Positions 11,229 to 23,199 of a stretch of DNA of 64,000 bases are shown in pieces. Source of the DNA: Hymenolepis diminuta (Eukaryota > Platyhelminthes > Cestoda > Cyclophyllidea > Hymenolepididae); contig CAADRB010000027.1 in the NCBI GenBank assembly GCA_900708905.1, forward strand, positions 1,608,288 through 1,672,287. The letters run 5' to 3'. The notes beneath the pieces were generated by a model. It was not told the origin of the DNA and ran no database searches. It worked only from the letters and a program-made list of their open reading frames with translations. The position numbers and the translations under genes were made by a program. Positions within the stretch are counted from its first letter, which is position 1, and each line of letters begins with the position of its first letter.

Positions 11229-13620
11229 CTACTTCATCTCAGCTGCCTTTTTGCTATGAAAGTGCTTCGCAAATGACCTCGCAACAAGAAGAGGGAAAAT
11301 GAGCGATGCATCACCATGAACTTTGACCGGTTCAGAAGTTTGTCGCAGCTTTCCCCAGGAAATAGCTTCATCTGGTCTCGCACCCGCATCTGATCCATCG
11401 TATTCATTAGCCGTGTTAACGTACACTGCATAATCAGCTCCATTTCGCATAAGGTTGGCATTCAGAGTGTGGTGCTTTACGACACCTCCGCCTAGTACAA
11501 CTACTGCAGTGGCATGGGAGTAGATTGCTATGCTATTGATCCGTCTAACGTCTTCGACAACGTCTACTCGTAAACCTGGTGGCGAACGGTAGGTATGAGC
11601 GAATAAGACATCTCCTAGGGCACCGTCGGTTATTCCGGGACAGAAGACTGGAATACCATTCTGAAATGAACAACCGTGTTAATAGGGGAGAAAAAAATTA
11701 GGTTTCTGAAAGTGTTCTGAGGTGTTGAGCGACTGCATTTATTAACAACAGATCATTACACCCTCTCCCAAAACTAATTAATATTTTGTTTGTCATTTGC
11801 TCAGCGTAGAAATATCTATTTCTAACTGTGGATCGTTACGACCCATCGCGCACGTTTCCAATTCACCACCAAATGGCGTAACGGTGACCTAGATTTTCCT
11901 ACGATAATAGTTACGAGTTCAAAACTTTTCAATGCTCATCCAGTGGCTGAGGTGATTGAATACGAGTCTCATTTGAGTTGTCTTCCCTTTTCTCCAAAAA
12001 ATATCGAACACTCTCTAAAGTTACTTAAGAATAGTACTTTCACGACTGTCTTTGCTGCAATTTCCAAGTCCACTTAGGGAAATGTTTCCAACATTCTCCT
12101 TGGATAGAGGTGTAGTATCATGAAGCCTGCCTAACGAGAAACTCAAACTCCGTCACCTCTCTCTCCCCCCCNNNNNNNNNNNNNNNNNNNNNNNNNNNNN
12201 NTAGCAAGACATAATCAGGGAGATTGGTTATTTCGTTCATTTTCGACCTCACAAGTAAGCAAATTAACCCCCGAAACACCACAGTAACTCTTATTAGTCC
12301 TAATATTACCACAGATCGACGAAAATCAGCGACCATAGACTATTAGGTGAAAATCTAAAATAATGATATGCAAGTCAATCGAGTTAAAGTGTCTTTAAAA
12401 TTCTTGCTGGGAAATTCTGTGTAATAAGTCATAAAACCCACAATATTCATAGAATTATTCCGTCTTTAGCATGCCATCATTAAGTTACTCGTCAATAATA
12501 TCAAGTTAAGGCCACCCAAATATGTAATTGCCAGTTTTTAAAGCTATCAACATATAGCTAGTTGATCTCTACACAGAAACCAGGCGGCTGTCTTGGAATA
12601 CCCACACTTCAATACTCAAATGAAAGTGAAACAAAAAATGAACGGTAAAATACCTTGTAACACCAATAGTAGATTGAATCTGGATTATCGATCTCCTTCC
12701 CTAGACGATTAATGATCTTTGATGGCGTCCAGCTAACATTCTAAAACAAAGTTAGTAATCAGTCTACAACAGGAATGGAGCTATTTCCCCTTACGATAAA
12801 GAATATGAGACTCACATCCTTCTTCTGCTCGTCAAGCATTTTATCGAATATCGGATTTAGCCAGGCCTCAAATTTGACATAGTTATCATTTGGTACGAGA
12901 AGATTGCCAGTTCGGTTGATAGATAGATGACGAAGTTGTGCACCAGTCCAACGTGAGAAATCACCGATGTAGAAGGGAGCCATGCACTTTATAAAATCCT
13001 CTTCTACACCACCAGCAGAGGTTACCAATACGTCCACCTGGTACGGAATTGGAGATACATGAGAGAGGGGGGAAGTAACCATTGAGTAACGCTAAATTTA
13101 ATTAGCAACAGAGCTAACCAGATTATGTTGTACAAGGAAGCGAATAATTTCGCGAATGCCAGATGAAACCATATTGGAGGTAAATGCGAGGAAAACTGTA
13201 CATCCAGAACGTCGTGCAACACCAATTCCCATGTCCTCAAAGAGCTTTTTCGATATATTATCTTCACTGCTTGGCATTTGTTCCTTCTTTTTAATCTGAA
13301 TTTTGATAAACCAAGTTGTTGAGAAGACGCAGTATACTATTATTAAGTAATCAATCCAAATAACAACTCACGACTTCATTAAGAACGTCTACAGCCCGAG
13401 CAAAATGAGTTGCTTGGAAGCCAATACTAGTGTAAGAAGTGAGCAGAGACTCATAATTGATACCCTCGTTGAAATCATAGCCTCTAACTTTAGTATCGAC
13501 CCCTTCGGGTAATTGTTGGCTACGACGCAAAACAGCGTCTTCGAAACCGGGTGGTAATGTTTGGGAATCAGTGTTATCGCCTGCGCCAGAAGCTTTAAAA
13601 TCAGATTTATTATCCGTCAT
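11229..13620 (-). CDS. DHPS: Deoxyhypusine synthase (DHPS)
   Basis: DHPS moves the aminobutyl group of spermidine, with NAD, onto one lysine of eIF5A, the first step of hypusine formation in the cytosol. Five exons join in phase 0: 13620-13372, 13295-13119, 13037-12816, 12740-12654 and 11660-11229, giving 388 residues (human 369). Family blocks seen are [55 protein letters not shown] and SGARPDE-like [14 protein letters not shown]. The catalytic lysine (human K329) is the K of SWGK, about residue 349. The lysine equivalent to human K287 is the K of VVKHH, about residue 307. All key residues are present, so it should be active. Introns are 76, 81, 75 and 993 nt. The longest holds a 30-N gap, but no coding sequence appears to be missing. 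Confidence 0.97.
12172..12201. other. Assembly gap (30 N)
   Basis: Thirty Ns follow directly after a run of seven Cs (12,165-12,171) inside DHPS intron 4. The true length is unknown. Confidence 0.98.
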
Positions 13621-13637
13621 TTCTATAAAACAAGGAA
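13621..13637 (-). promoter_or_regulatory. 3' splice acceptor 2 nt before DHPS ATG (candidate SL acceptor)
   Basis: On the minus strand CTTTCCTTGTTTTATAG ends at 13,623 and is followed by AA and the ATG. The pyrimidine-rich tract and AG form a good 3' splice site with only 2 nt left as leader. Confidence 0.6.
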
Positions 13638-14223
13638 AGAAGGTAATAAAAGCAGATGATTATTACAAAGCTGATATTCACGATTCACTTAGAAGAGCTT
13701 TTATTGATCAATGATCGGCGGGAAAAAAATATACAAGTTAAGCGTTCGAATAGTATTTCCAGTAAATAACTAACAATGCCCTTAATAATTAAATCGTTCG
13801 AACAATAATAATAGGGAAAAGCCATAACTTAAACGAGGAGAACATCGATAAAACTGGAGTAGCTTAAGGATAATATTCGTAATCAATCTTAATGATAAAA
13901 ATGCAACTTGTTACAAGTTAAACTTCAACAAAAAAAACAAATATCACTTAAACCGCTAGAGTTTTGAAACCTATTACCGCAACATTAAGAAAAGGAAATT
14001 ATGAAGAAAGTTAGACAGCTTAAGAAAAGAACCAATACATAAAATTTTCTCAATAATCAAACCCTAAGGCTGGTAATAAGTTATCAGTTGATTCAGTAAA
14101 CTGAGTGGACAGATATAAAAACCCAACATACAGTTTTACAAGCATATACATTAAGTCAGAAGACAAGATCTCAAATCATCTCTATCTTTTCTTTTGTACA
14201 AATGAATTTCTACACGGAGAAAA
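13638..14223. other. Intergenic between DHPS and MRPS28
   Basis: About 590 bp of AT-rich DNA holding the DHPS upstream region and the MRPS28 3' flank. No gene or repeat was recognised. Confidence 0.6.
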
Positions 14224-15154
14224 CTAAAGTTTCCAGTGTTCAGTAGAGAGGATATCTTTATTTGACTGCAAAACAGGGGAGGCAGAGTCAGCATCAGGAT
14301 TCGGAGTGAGTTGTCCCCGATAGGGTCCTATCAAAATAGCATCAGCTTCAAGCAAACTAATGGCCTTGGTGTTCACCATAAATCGATTAGCCATTTCAGG
14401 ATCACGCAGACGGATTCTCACCAGACTTCCACGAGGATAAAAGGAATTCTCTGGCTGTGAAACAACCGCCAAAAACTTTCCCCCGAAATCAACGTAGAGA
14501 TCCGAGTCGTTCACATTCTCAATGACAACTCCTACCACCTATTAAATAGAAAGTGAAATGAATGTAACATAATACGTGGCAATATGGCAATACAATAATC
14601 TTACTACCTACCTCCCGTTGATTGAAATTTCCGAGCTGAACGAATGTGCTACCTCGTAGGAGAGTGGCAAAGGGCTTTGACTTTGTTGTTAATTGAGAAA
14701 CGACTTTAGCCCTCGACAACTTGTACTCCTTTAGAAGTCGATTTGAAGTCCAAGGAACAAATCGAGGTGCAGTACTGAAGCGCCTCAAATTATCATCCTT
14801 CCTATGCTGATCTTGTGACGTTAACCCTAAACTTGAATCGGTAGATTTTATTGTAGTCTGAGTCGATTCTTGTTTTACTGGAGGAAACGCAGGGGTCTCT
14901 GCGATAAGTTTAGCAGGTTCTTGAGTGAGTTTCTCTTGAGCTTCTTTGGCTAATTTCTCCTCAGCTTGCTTAGCTGCTTTTTCTGCAACTTCTTTAGCAA
15001 CTTTCTCCTCAGCTTGTTTGAAAAATCCAATTAATTTGTCTACATTAACAGCACCATTATCATTTTCCCCACTACCCGATTCAGAAGAGAGAAATCTTGT
15101 CGAGCGACTAGTCAGGTATCGGAGAAAATTGGAAGATCTAGTTAACGGTGGCAT
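14224..15154 (-). CDS. MRPS28: Small ribosomal subunit protein bS1m, mitochondrial (MRPS28)
   Basis: A component of the mitochondrial ribosome small subunit. Two exons, 15154-14612 and 14538-14224, join in phase 0 across a 73-nt intron (GAG|GTAGGT, TTAATAG|GTG) to give 285 residues. Residues 1-25 are rich in Arg/Ser/Thr with no acids (MPPLTRSSNFLRYLTSRSTR), as expected for a mitochondrial targeting peptide. Residues about 45-80 form an Ala/Glu/Lys repeat (AEEKVAKEVAEKAAK, AEEKLAKEAQEKL), probably a coiled coil. The MRPS28 domain starts near residue 163 (KPFATLLRGS) and contains DLYVDFGGKF, RGSLVRIRLRDPEMANRF and LLEADAILIG, matching the human blocks NDLYIDFGGKF and VRLRLLDLELTSRF (from memory). 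It is longer than human MRPS28 (about 187 residues) because of the N-terminal insert. Confidence 0.92.
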
Positions 15155-15170
15155 AATCTATGTGGAAAGT
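15155..15170 (-). promoter_or_regulatory. 3' splice acceptor 3 nt before MRPS28 ATG (candidate SL acceptor)
   Basis: ACTTTCCACATAG ends at 15,158 and is followed by ATT and the ATG. If a flatworm-type leader ending in AUG were added, its AUG would be in frame with the gene start here. Confidence 0.5.
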
Positions 15171-15359
15171 TAATAAATTTCCAGATATAAAATTACTTCA
15201 TAATAACTTTTAGGATTAACACTGACAATGTACAAAAGAAATGCGTAAATAATATATTTTAAGCTTTTAATAGGAAATAAATATCATGGAAACTAAACTA
15301 AGTAATTTTATAAATATCTCACATGATGCGCATGCCGTAAGGCAGAAGGTATAGGGCGC

Positions 15360-15373
15360 CGCCATTAATGGCG
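15360..15373. promoter_or_regulatory. GC-rich palindrome, possible promoter element
   Basis: CGCCATTAATGGCG is a perfect 14-bp palindrome about 205 bp upstream of the MRPS28 start. It contains two CCAT cores, as in YY1-type sites. It lies at the edge of a GC-rich island in otherwise AT-rich DNA. The role is inferred. Confidence 0.4.
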
Positions 15374-15419
15374 ACGAAACCGAAAATAAAATTTAAACTA
15401 ACCAATCATTTCTTTCTTT

Positions 15420-15720
15420 CCTTGCATGCCACCAATCACAAGCCACCCCATTGAGAGAACCAATGAAGGCCAACGTGGAAGAGCCAATCATCGGGACGCC
15501 TCCCAGAAAAGAGGAGGAGAAAAGCCTGGATACGAAGACGGGCAAGAATATCGCGTTCTGGCGTGCTACCAAATATCCTCTGCCCGTGGCCTCCAGCGCT
15601 GCTCTCCGACATCCCTACGCCTATCCTTCACCGTCTAACCGAACCTTTCTCACCCAAATTTTGCTGTACTCTATTCGTTCTTAATAAATTCCCATCCTAA
15701 CTGATCTTGGCTCTCCTGTC
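15420..15720. other. GC-rich island, possible promoter or old mobile element
   Basis: About 300 bp with much higher GC than its surroundings and CCAAT-like CCAATCA boxes. It has overlapping open frames of about 70-77 residues at 15,426-15,684 without recognisable domains, and a later AATAAA. It could be the MRPS28 upstream promoter region, a solo LTR or another decayed element. I cannot decide between these. Confidence 0.35.
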
Positions 15721-17290
15721 GAATTCCGGCTGATCTTACAACACGATTAACTTAAAGGACAGACTAGTCGCAAAAATGTTGGGTCAGGCTAACCATTAAG
15801 CAACCGGAGTCACGATCAAGGGGGAAGTGAGAAAACTTTTGAATTCACTCAACATTCTATAAAGCTAAATTGTTATTTATCTACATGCACCCTTTAGTCA
15901 AATTACCTTGATTACAGATTGTTGCCATATTGAAATTAATTATGAAAAAAATTACTTATTTAAACTTGACGGGACATTAACAGATTTTTTGCCGTTAAAA
16001 TTATTCCTCTTGCTCTATTTTGGTCTTACGGAGAATTATGCATAAATAATAATATTCATAACCTACTTTCTTATGTTTTGACTTTCGACTTGTGGTTCAC
16101 CATTCTTTTAAGGCAAATATTGCCATAAGATTTCCATCCATTCCTAGGTTTCTTATACATCAGAAATATAGTGTTTCATAACATTTGATAGTTTTGTTTT
16201 AGAGGAAACATATTTGTTATTCTGAAATTGAGCCTCTTTGAACTCCAAATCTTGTTTTTCCTAAAAATTTTTTGAACAAAACGCCGTTTGTGGTAATTAG
16301 AAGTAATGTATTCGTAAGAATTTCGGCCACAATAAGAATACACGGAAGAAAATGAGAAAGATCTTCTGATGTTTGGTGAGTTGTTGCATTTTTATGCAGA
16401 CAGTTTTACTAAACTGTTTTAAGGTTAAGGATAGCTTGAATTGTCAGTTGAAATCCTTGCAGCGCTACTATTGCTGCTTTACAACATATATTTAAAGTTT
16501 AGAAAACAAAAGCGATTATTCCTCATTAATTCGTCACTCACATTGCATTATACATGCTGTTTGACTATTCTGATTGATTTTGGAGGTTCTGTCTGGTGTG
16601 CAATGAAAATGAGACACAATTTCTGAATGAAGTTCGCACGTTATGATCTTGCCAATCTGGAAAGTGCTCTGTCCTCATCCATTCCCTTTAGTGATCTGAT
16701 TTCTCATTCTTTATAGTTCATTCATTCGCACTCCTCGTCATATATTCCTGAGACATCGCACTTAATCAAAAGAATTAGAGTGCCCATTTTTCGACCTTCA
16801 GTTGGATCAACGAAAAATACGTACGTGGATATCCCATTTCGCCTACTCATGCTGACAATGACTGTCAATTAACAAGAATTTCACATACCTCATTAACTAC
16901 ACTGTGCCCAGAATATCGGCTCTTCTCATTTTTAATGTGCGATCTAACTTGTGCATGTTATCTCTAAGTCATGATTTTTAGAATCTATCTTCTACAATAA
17001 TCTCACCATCCAAAAATGAATTAAAAGTTAGATATAACCCGAGATTCTCCCACAACAAGCCTATTCTTGATAAGCATATTGAAGTAGGAACTAAACATAA
17101 CCAAATATTTTACTATCATTTGCTGTAGACATATATAAGATAGCACGGCTTCAGATCTGGTCACCATACACCTGATGACGTAAAGACACATTCATAAAAG
17201 CTAATATAAGTGATTAGTTATGACACCAAGGACTCTAGAATTTCCCTCCTTGATAACCCAATTATTAAACAAACACAAAAGGATGGAAAT
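15721..17290. other. Intergenic, no gene recognised
   Basis: AT-rich DNA between the GC island and the 3' end of the CCDC86-like gene. Short frames (for example 16,441-16,626) are not convincing. Confidence 0.6.
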
Positions 17291-17296
17291 TTTATT
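17291..17296 (-). terminator. Poly(A) signal of the CCDC86-like gene
   Basis: AATAAA on the minus strand, about 52 nt after the TAA stop. Confidence 0.7.
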
Positions 17297-17347
17297 GACA
17301 CAAGGTACACTGTACAAAGAGGCGTTCGAGTGGAGAAATGAAAATCT

Positions 17348-18641
17348 TTAGCGCGTTTCAATATAACGCAACTGACTCCTTTTCATCTTCTTTATTTTGG
17401 CGATATTCTTAATCTAAAATTGGGAGAAAAAATGTCATTACAATTTCATAACTACTGAGTAAAGTTGATAGACTATCAATTTACAGGAACGACAACTTCT
17501 GCCCGGCGCTCATTTTCTTTGCGCCGTTGCTGTTTCTCTTCTGTGGCTAGCCGACGAGCTTCTTTAATGCGAGCTCGTTCCTCTTTTCTAGCAGCCTCCT
17601 CTTCGCAGCGTCTCTTTCGCTCCTTCTTCAATTCCATCTTCTTCTCCCATGACGTCTTCAAACCGACATCTTTGCGGATTGATGAATATCTGCAATGAAC
17701 AGTATACATCGCTAGCACAAAACGCCGCAAAAAGCTACATTTCGACACTAGATTAGGGCATGCTATTGCTGAGTGGGATGCACACAGTATTAAGCTATTA
17801 ACCAAAAACCAACTACCCCATGCCGCTAACTTGCTAACCTCAATCTACACAAAGCCTTAAGACGGAAGAATAACCGAATACGTCCTGTTAGGTTAGTATA
17901 AAAAGAGCTGCATTCGCGAAGGCCTGCCCCACATAGTTTTACCTGACAAGCCAAAAGTAAAAGGGAATTTTTAGAATATACTGTGTGCCACATGCAAGAC
18001 AGGATACAAAATTCTTATCAAATCGAGTGAACGCCGAAAATCGAATGTGACACTAGCTATAAGGCGACAATAAAAAGGAGTGTATAATATTGGAGTGCAA
18101 AATTCAAAATTTGGCGAACAAATAAGATCAGTATAGGAGAATACGTAAAAACCTCCAGTCAGGAATTGAAAATCAACGCCAATTTCAAAAGAAGAGAATA
18201 ATTAGGCGAAATTCACTTGGAAATATCATCGAGTTAAGAGCACGAAAAGAATGTAATTCAATGCTCCATCAACTAGTGATCATCAGTTTACGTCAAAGTG
18301 ATAAAATGAGGAAAGGTTTCAGAATTCAGTAAGCAGTAGTGGAAATAGAGGCATGTAGATCAAAAGGAAATACTAAATGACGATTTAGATACCTTACAAA
18401 ATAAATGACTAATGAATTTCACCACCTAACAATCATATGAGAGCTTCACGAAAATAGAGAATAGACCTAATGCATTAGTAAAAGTAGCACAAATAAAACT
18501 TTGGAAAAGGGTAAATAGCAGCTAGTTATCAACTTAAAAAATACAGGAGCGACCAACTGTAGCTACTTACCTCTTGGTTCGAGTTGTTTTCCAAACATGT
18601 CCAGATTTGGGTTTGCCTCGAACCTCTTTTACTTTGACCAT
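17348..18641 (-). CDS. CCDC86: CCDC86/Cgr1-like nucleolar ribosome-biogenesis protein (minimal form)
   Basis: A short basic coiled-coil protein of the CCDC86/Cgr1 family; yeast Cgr1 acts in nucleolar 60S subunit maturation. Three exons, 18641-18571, 17689-17485 and 17413-17348, give 113 residues. The sequence opens MVKVKEVRGKPKSGHVWK (human GRPKSGRVWK), then GLKTSWEKKM (human PLRTSWQRKM). A Glu/Arg/Lys helix ending ENERRAEVV follows, and the tail IKNIAKIKKMKRSQLRYIE matches human [20 protein letters not shown], all from memory. Splice sites are AG|GTAAGT with TTGCAG|A, and CCT|GTAAAT with TTTTAG|ATT. Human CCDC86 is about 360 residues, so only the conserved C-terminal domain is present. This is like fungal Cgr1 and looks complete rather than truncated. 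Introns are 881 and 71 nt. Confidence 0.9.
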
Positions 18642-18649
18642 TTAAATAT

Positions 18650-18672
18650 CTGTAATCTGCAAAAACAATTAT
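18650..18672 (-). promoter_or_regulatory. 3' splice acceptor upstream of CCDC86-like ATG
   Basis: AATTGTTTTTGCAG ends at 18,657, leaving 15 nt before the ATG; a second AG lies at 18,651-18,650. Either a 5' UTR intron or a spliced-leader site. Confidence 0.45.
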
Positions 18673-19687
18673 GAATTGATTTTCAGCGTATATTTCAAGG
18701 AGCGGAAAGAAAATATATGAATACATATAAAGCGAGCAAAAAGCGCATGACACGTGAAAAACCTACAAACACCTGTCCAGATTAAATCTACCGAAGTGTG
18801 TATCAGATATTAAAACATAACTGGGAGTTATCGTTTAAGTTTATTGTTGTGTAATAAAAAATAAATAATGACATGCCTATTTTATTATATTCAATTATTT
18901 TGCATAAAATGAAATGCTCTTACGGAGTATCAAAGTTGGAAGTAAAATGTGTCTGTTGCTTTTCAGTGTAAAAAATAAATATACTCCTACTTTGTCTAAT
19001 TATTTACATAAAGATGCCAATTATAACCTCAAGTTTGATCGTTCTCAATTTACCTCTTTTGTATATTACGATGATTCTGTGCTTGTAATGAATCTAACCA
19101 GTCGGTCATCGTCAATAAAACCTTCGATTCTACTTACTCACTTATATTTCCACAATTTCTTAGACGCAACAAAGAGCTTGAGTTACTTGAATATACACTG
19201 ATTGAGAAGTAGAAACTTACAACACTTTAATATAAACCTGGAAATATAGGTAGTATTCCAAATAAATATTAATGAAATTTTATCATGATTTTTCTTTGAA
19301 GCTGAACATATCGATTCGCTCACCAACATGCATCCTGCTTAAGTTCGCTGGGTGCAATGTTAAGTGGTCAAATTATTACGAGCTACAATTTGGATAATTT
19401 TTTTATTGATAAGCGAGGTGATGTTTTTAGTGCAACGACACATAAAGAACGGTCAAGATACTTTCCTTCATGTACCATCAGGACTCAATATCAGTCCCCT
19501 CATTCATGAACAGTCTGTAATCCCTTGACGACGCGACAGAAGAGGTCAAAGCATTATCCCTATGTGCTAGCTAGACTTGATGGTTTTCTTCATGTCTTCC
19601 GCTTGATTATACGACAAAGATGGACGGACAATCAAATCTATGGAAGGGGATGTTACATAAAAGAGAGTAATATTTTCCCTAAAATAT

Positions 19688-19850
19688 GATTCTCATATGT
19701 GAGATTGTTTATTTTTCATCTTTTAATTCCCTTTTATTTGAACAAATTTAGTTACATCACCGTTGCAAATAGTACATAATATAAATCGACCTCTAGTTGA
19801 GAAAAATGTGTCCTATTTCGATATAGTTATTTGGATCGTCTTGTATTATG
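19688..19850 (+). repeat. Repeat family C, copy 2 (diverged)
   Basis: Partner of 4082-4216. The best block is GATATAGTTATTTGGATCG followed by TTGTATTATGG, against GATATGGTTTTTGGATCG and TTGTATTGTGG in copy 1. Confidence 0.45.
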
Positions 19851-19856
19851 GTTGCT

Positions 19857-19889
19857 ATAGCCAGCAGATGTCTATCAACACCTGGCTAT
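19857..19889. repeat. Short inverted repeat
   Basis: ATAGCCAG at 19,857-19,864 and its exact complement CTGGCTAT at 19,882-19,889, separated by 17 nt. It could form a small hairpin. No other support. Confidence 0.5.
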
Positions 19890-22800
19890 TAGAAATGATT
19901 GAATGGCGGTAAGATCTTCACTACAGCGTCCACAAGGGGTTCTGCAGTGTGTTTGCGTGTTTGCACATAAATGCTTAAAGAGGCGTCGATCATCACGCTG
20001 AGCCCCGACGACGAGACATCACTGACGTCCAACGATGAAATATTTAGTATATAAACCTTATCTACTTATTAATGAATTGGGATGGCTTGCCTGCCACCTT
20101 TGAACTGATCTGGCGACATGAGTGGCTTGACTTATTCGATCGATGTGGCCCCGGTAGACCTAACGTTATTACAGGGGTGCTGTTCGGTTGTATTTGTAAC
20201 AAATGCAGTCTAAGAGTCGGTTACGATATCTTATAGAGAAGAGCAGATCGTAACAATTTTTAATAAAATAAAATTTCTGGAAATTGCATAATCTGAAAGC
20301 GGATAACATTTTTTGTGACAAGTCTTAATTTATTAACTACCTGAGTGGTTAGAATATAATTTAATTTTTGGATTAGAAGTGAATTTGATATGTCCTTACG
20401 GAAATCTCCGATTCCCCTAAAATATTTTAACTTATCGTGTGATTTTAAATGTGCCTTTAAATTTCGATGAATTTGTATCGATACGCTATTTAAGTTCAGT
20501 TTGAAGCATCTTGATTTCAATAAAATAACGATAGATGTTGAATCCATAATATGAATTCAATTGGTATTTTTTAATTTAGTTCATCTTTACTCGTTTACAT
20601 ATGTCACATTTCAATATTTGTGGCTGAACTGACAATATGACAGCCTGTCAGTGTCACATGATATTTTATTACGTCATTCAAACTCATGAATTAGATAATT
20701 TAATAAGAAATAAGATTAATAAATTAATTCAGGTAGGGTAATTGATAAATCAGGAAAATTTTTCTCTAAAATGACAGTGTATCACGTGCAAATTGTAGAA
20801 ATTAAATTACCCACGCCTGTGTCGCCTCCCTTTAGCATATGTCTCTCCTTCGATACATGTCACCTGATGAAATTTACCGTAAAAATATGTCTAAGACGAC
20901 CGTCGGAAAATCACTTACTAAGACGCACTTTTTTTTACTAAAACAATAACGCAGAAAAATTGTAAATTCACAGAGAATGAATTTTTGTTTGCAATTTTAC
21001 TACATTTGTTGCCTTAATGGTGTGCCCTCCATTTAACCTAGTGGTATTACAATTTACTTCCAGTAAATTGATGAAAATTGTTTATTTTATGCCGTATTGC
21101 GTTAAGTGGTCTTCGTTGAAAATTTACACAGCATCTAAGAGTACCGCGTGTGGAAAGTTGATATCGATCAATCATTTTTTACATCTACACATGAATATTC
21201 TTCTTGAATAACAATACGTGTATTTTGCATGAATTTTGTTCAGTGCGAAAAGTGAAATATTTTAAATAATATTACTAAAAGGTTGGGAAGAAAATGATGG
21301 AATGTTCAAGAAGTCATTTTTTAATTAAATGACTACATTGAAGGTTTAACCACATGGCTGTTTACCTGTTGGTTTGATGTCAGGATATTAAGAATATCCT
21401 ATTGCATCCTTCAATTAATCAGGTTGACACAAATCGCGAACCGAGGTGGATAGAAATTTCGTCAATTTATGTCCATAGACTTTGAACGTACTTAATTCGA
21501 TGTATCATAATTGAAGTTTATATCCGGATTATTTTGCTCTGCTGAAGATATTATTAACCATGAACCAGCAAACATGTTTGGGGTTTTCAGTTGTGGGGAA
21601 TCATTTAAACAAGATTTAATTTGCATTACAAATCTCAGTGCATCGAAATAATTCTATTACATTTTGTTTTAAAATCCACTGTACTGCCCAAATTTTTTTG
21701 CCCGCAATGTTCGAAGGTTACTGATTGACCAGATGGATTAAATTGAGTGGTTGCTTATGACTCTATTTTAATGAGGGTCAAAGATACCTTATTTCCAGAC
21801 TTTCAGTAAGTACAAGACAAATCAGAACATTAGCACTCAATCTGTGTATAAATTACGTTATTTTCTTTAAATCCCCCAAAAATAATTACCAAAATGTGGC
21901 ATCTGGATGGAGCATTCATGAACTTTCTCAATTCTGGCGTTTATATTAATCTAGATTTATTCCTATTGAAATGTTCTATAATTACAAAACAATTCGCATG
22001 ATTGGTTAGATTTGAATTGAGCTCTCAGATCGATACGTTAAGGTTTATGTCTGTTTAAGATTAATGCTTCCTATTGTTTACTAGTACGCCTGCAGGATTA
22101 AGCTGCTGAACGTTAGGCCAGATATTACTAATCCCCACCCCAGAGCTGCTAAATTATCAGCCCCACTGTACGCCCAAAGTAAGAGAAAAGAAGAGTAACT
22201 CAATGGTCTAATTAAGTACGATGAAATGGAGAATTTTTTGAAGATATTATTACAATAAACATATTAACAGATAGATAACCTAAACTGAAGTCATTTAATG
22301 ATAGAATATGCGGGAGGAGAGCCCAAGTCACGAAATTGTAGAGGTTAACAGCTGGCAACTACAGTTTCAAGATCAAACCTGTAGAATCGAGAGTGAATAA
22401 GGTATTGAGCAGCAATGTTTAAAAATTAAAATTAGAGAAATCTACAGAGACGAAGGACGATGAACTCGACATGTGCGGATTAGACAGGCGAAGAATGAGT
22501 CATCATGAGAAAGACGAGTAAAGTTGATGGTCGATATCTTGCAAATGCCATGTAGACAGTTCTACTCTTATTTTAATCAAGCACAAAAATTATTTTCATA
22601 AACACTTGGGAGCAATTATTTAAATAAAAGCAATATCAACCGGCAGTGTGAGAAACACATTAAATCTGTTGGGTTTAAATCACCAGTAGGTCTGAGTATT
22701 CAGGCAAACTAGACATGTTAGACATATCCTTGCGGTTCACCTAATAGGAAAGGATTATGTTCTGAACTCACAAAATAATTTATGCTAAGCCAAAATGGAA

Positions 22801-23199
22801 GTTTATTAAGTATCCTAATTAATATATTTTCCTTATTTTGTGAGATGTGACAAGAACTTAACGGAAAAGTCAAGCAAAAATCGAAATCTTTGGGGTGATA
22901 CACTCGGATATTGCATAATGAAAGGATTTTACCATGGTGATGTCTAACTTCAGATATGTGAGCTCAGAGTTGAGAGCAGCAATATGGCAAAATACCAAAT
23001 CAGAAACCAATCGCCTATTAAAAAGTGCAGCGAATTTGACTGAAAGACATAACTATTTTAGTTCAGGCTTTGTTAGTACTAATTGAACCAAGACAAAGGA
23101 TTTTCATATTTTTTCGTGGAAAGCATCTAAACATAGTGAATACCAGTACAGTTCAATATGGAGTAGGACGATCTTATAATATTTGATTTTTAGATTCAG

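Larger units (their letters stand above)
18673..23199. other. Intergenic, no gene recognised
   Basis: AT-rich region of about 4.5 kb. Contents seen are repeat C copy 2, an inverted repeat at 19,857-19,889 and a more GC-rich patch at 19,900-20,250 that may be an old mobile element. Open frames (18,914-19,201; 20,260-20,547) are short and low in complexity. Confidence 0.55.

Noticed and set aside
15426..15684. Overlapping 70- and 77-codon frames in the GC-rich island
   Set aside because: Two frames are open because of GC-rich composition; no homology recognised, so described as an island rather than a gene.
16441..16626. 61-codon frame starting with a hydrophobic, signal-like sequence
   Set aside because: Short, AT-rich, no continuation by splicing that I could support.
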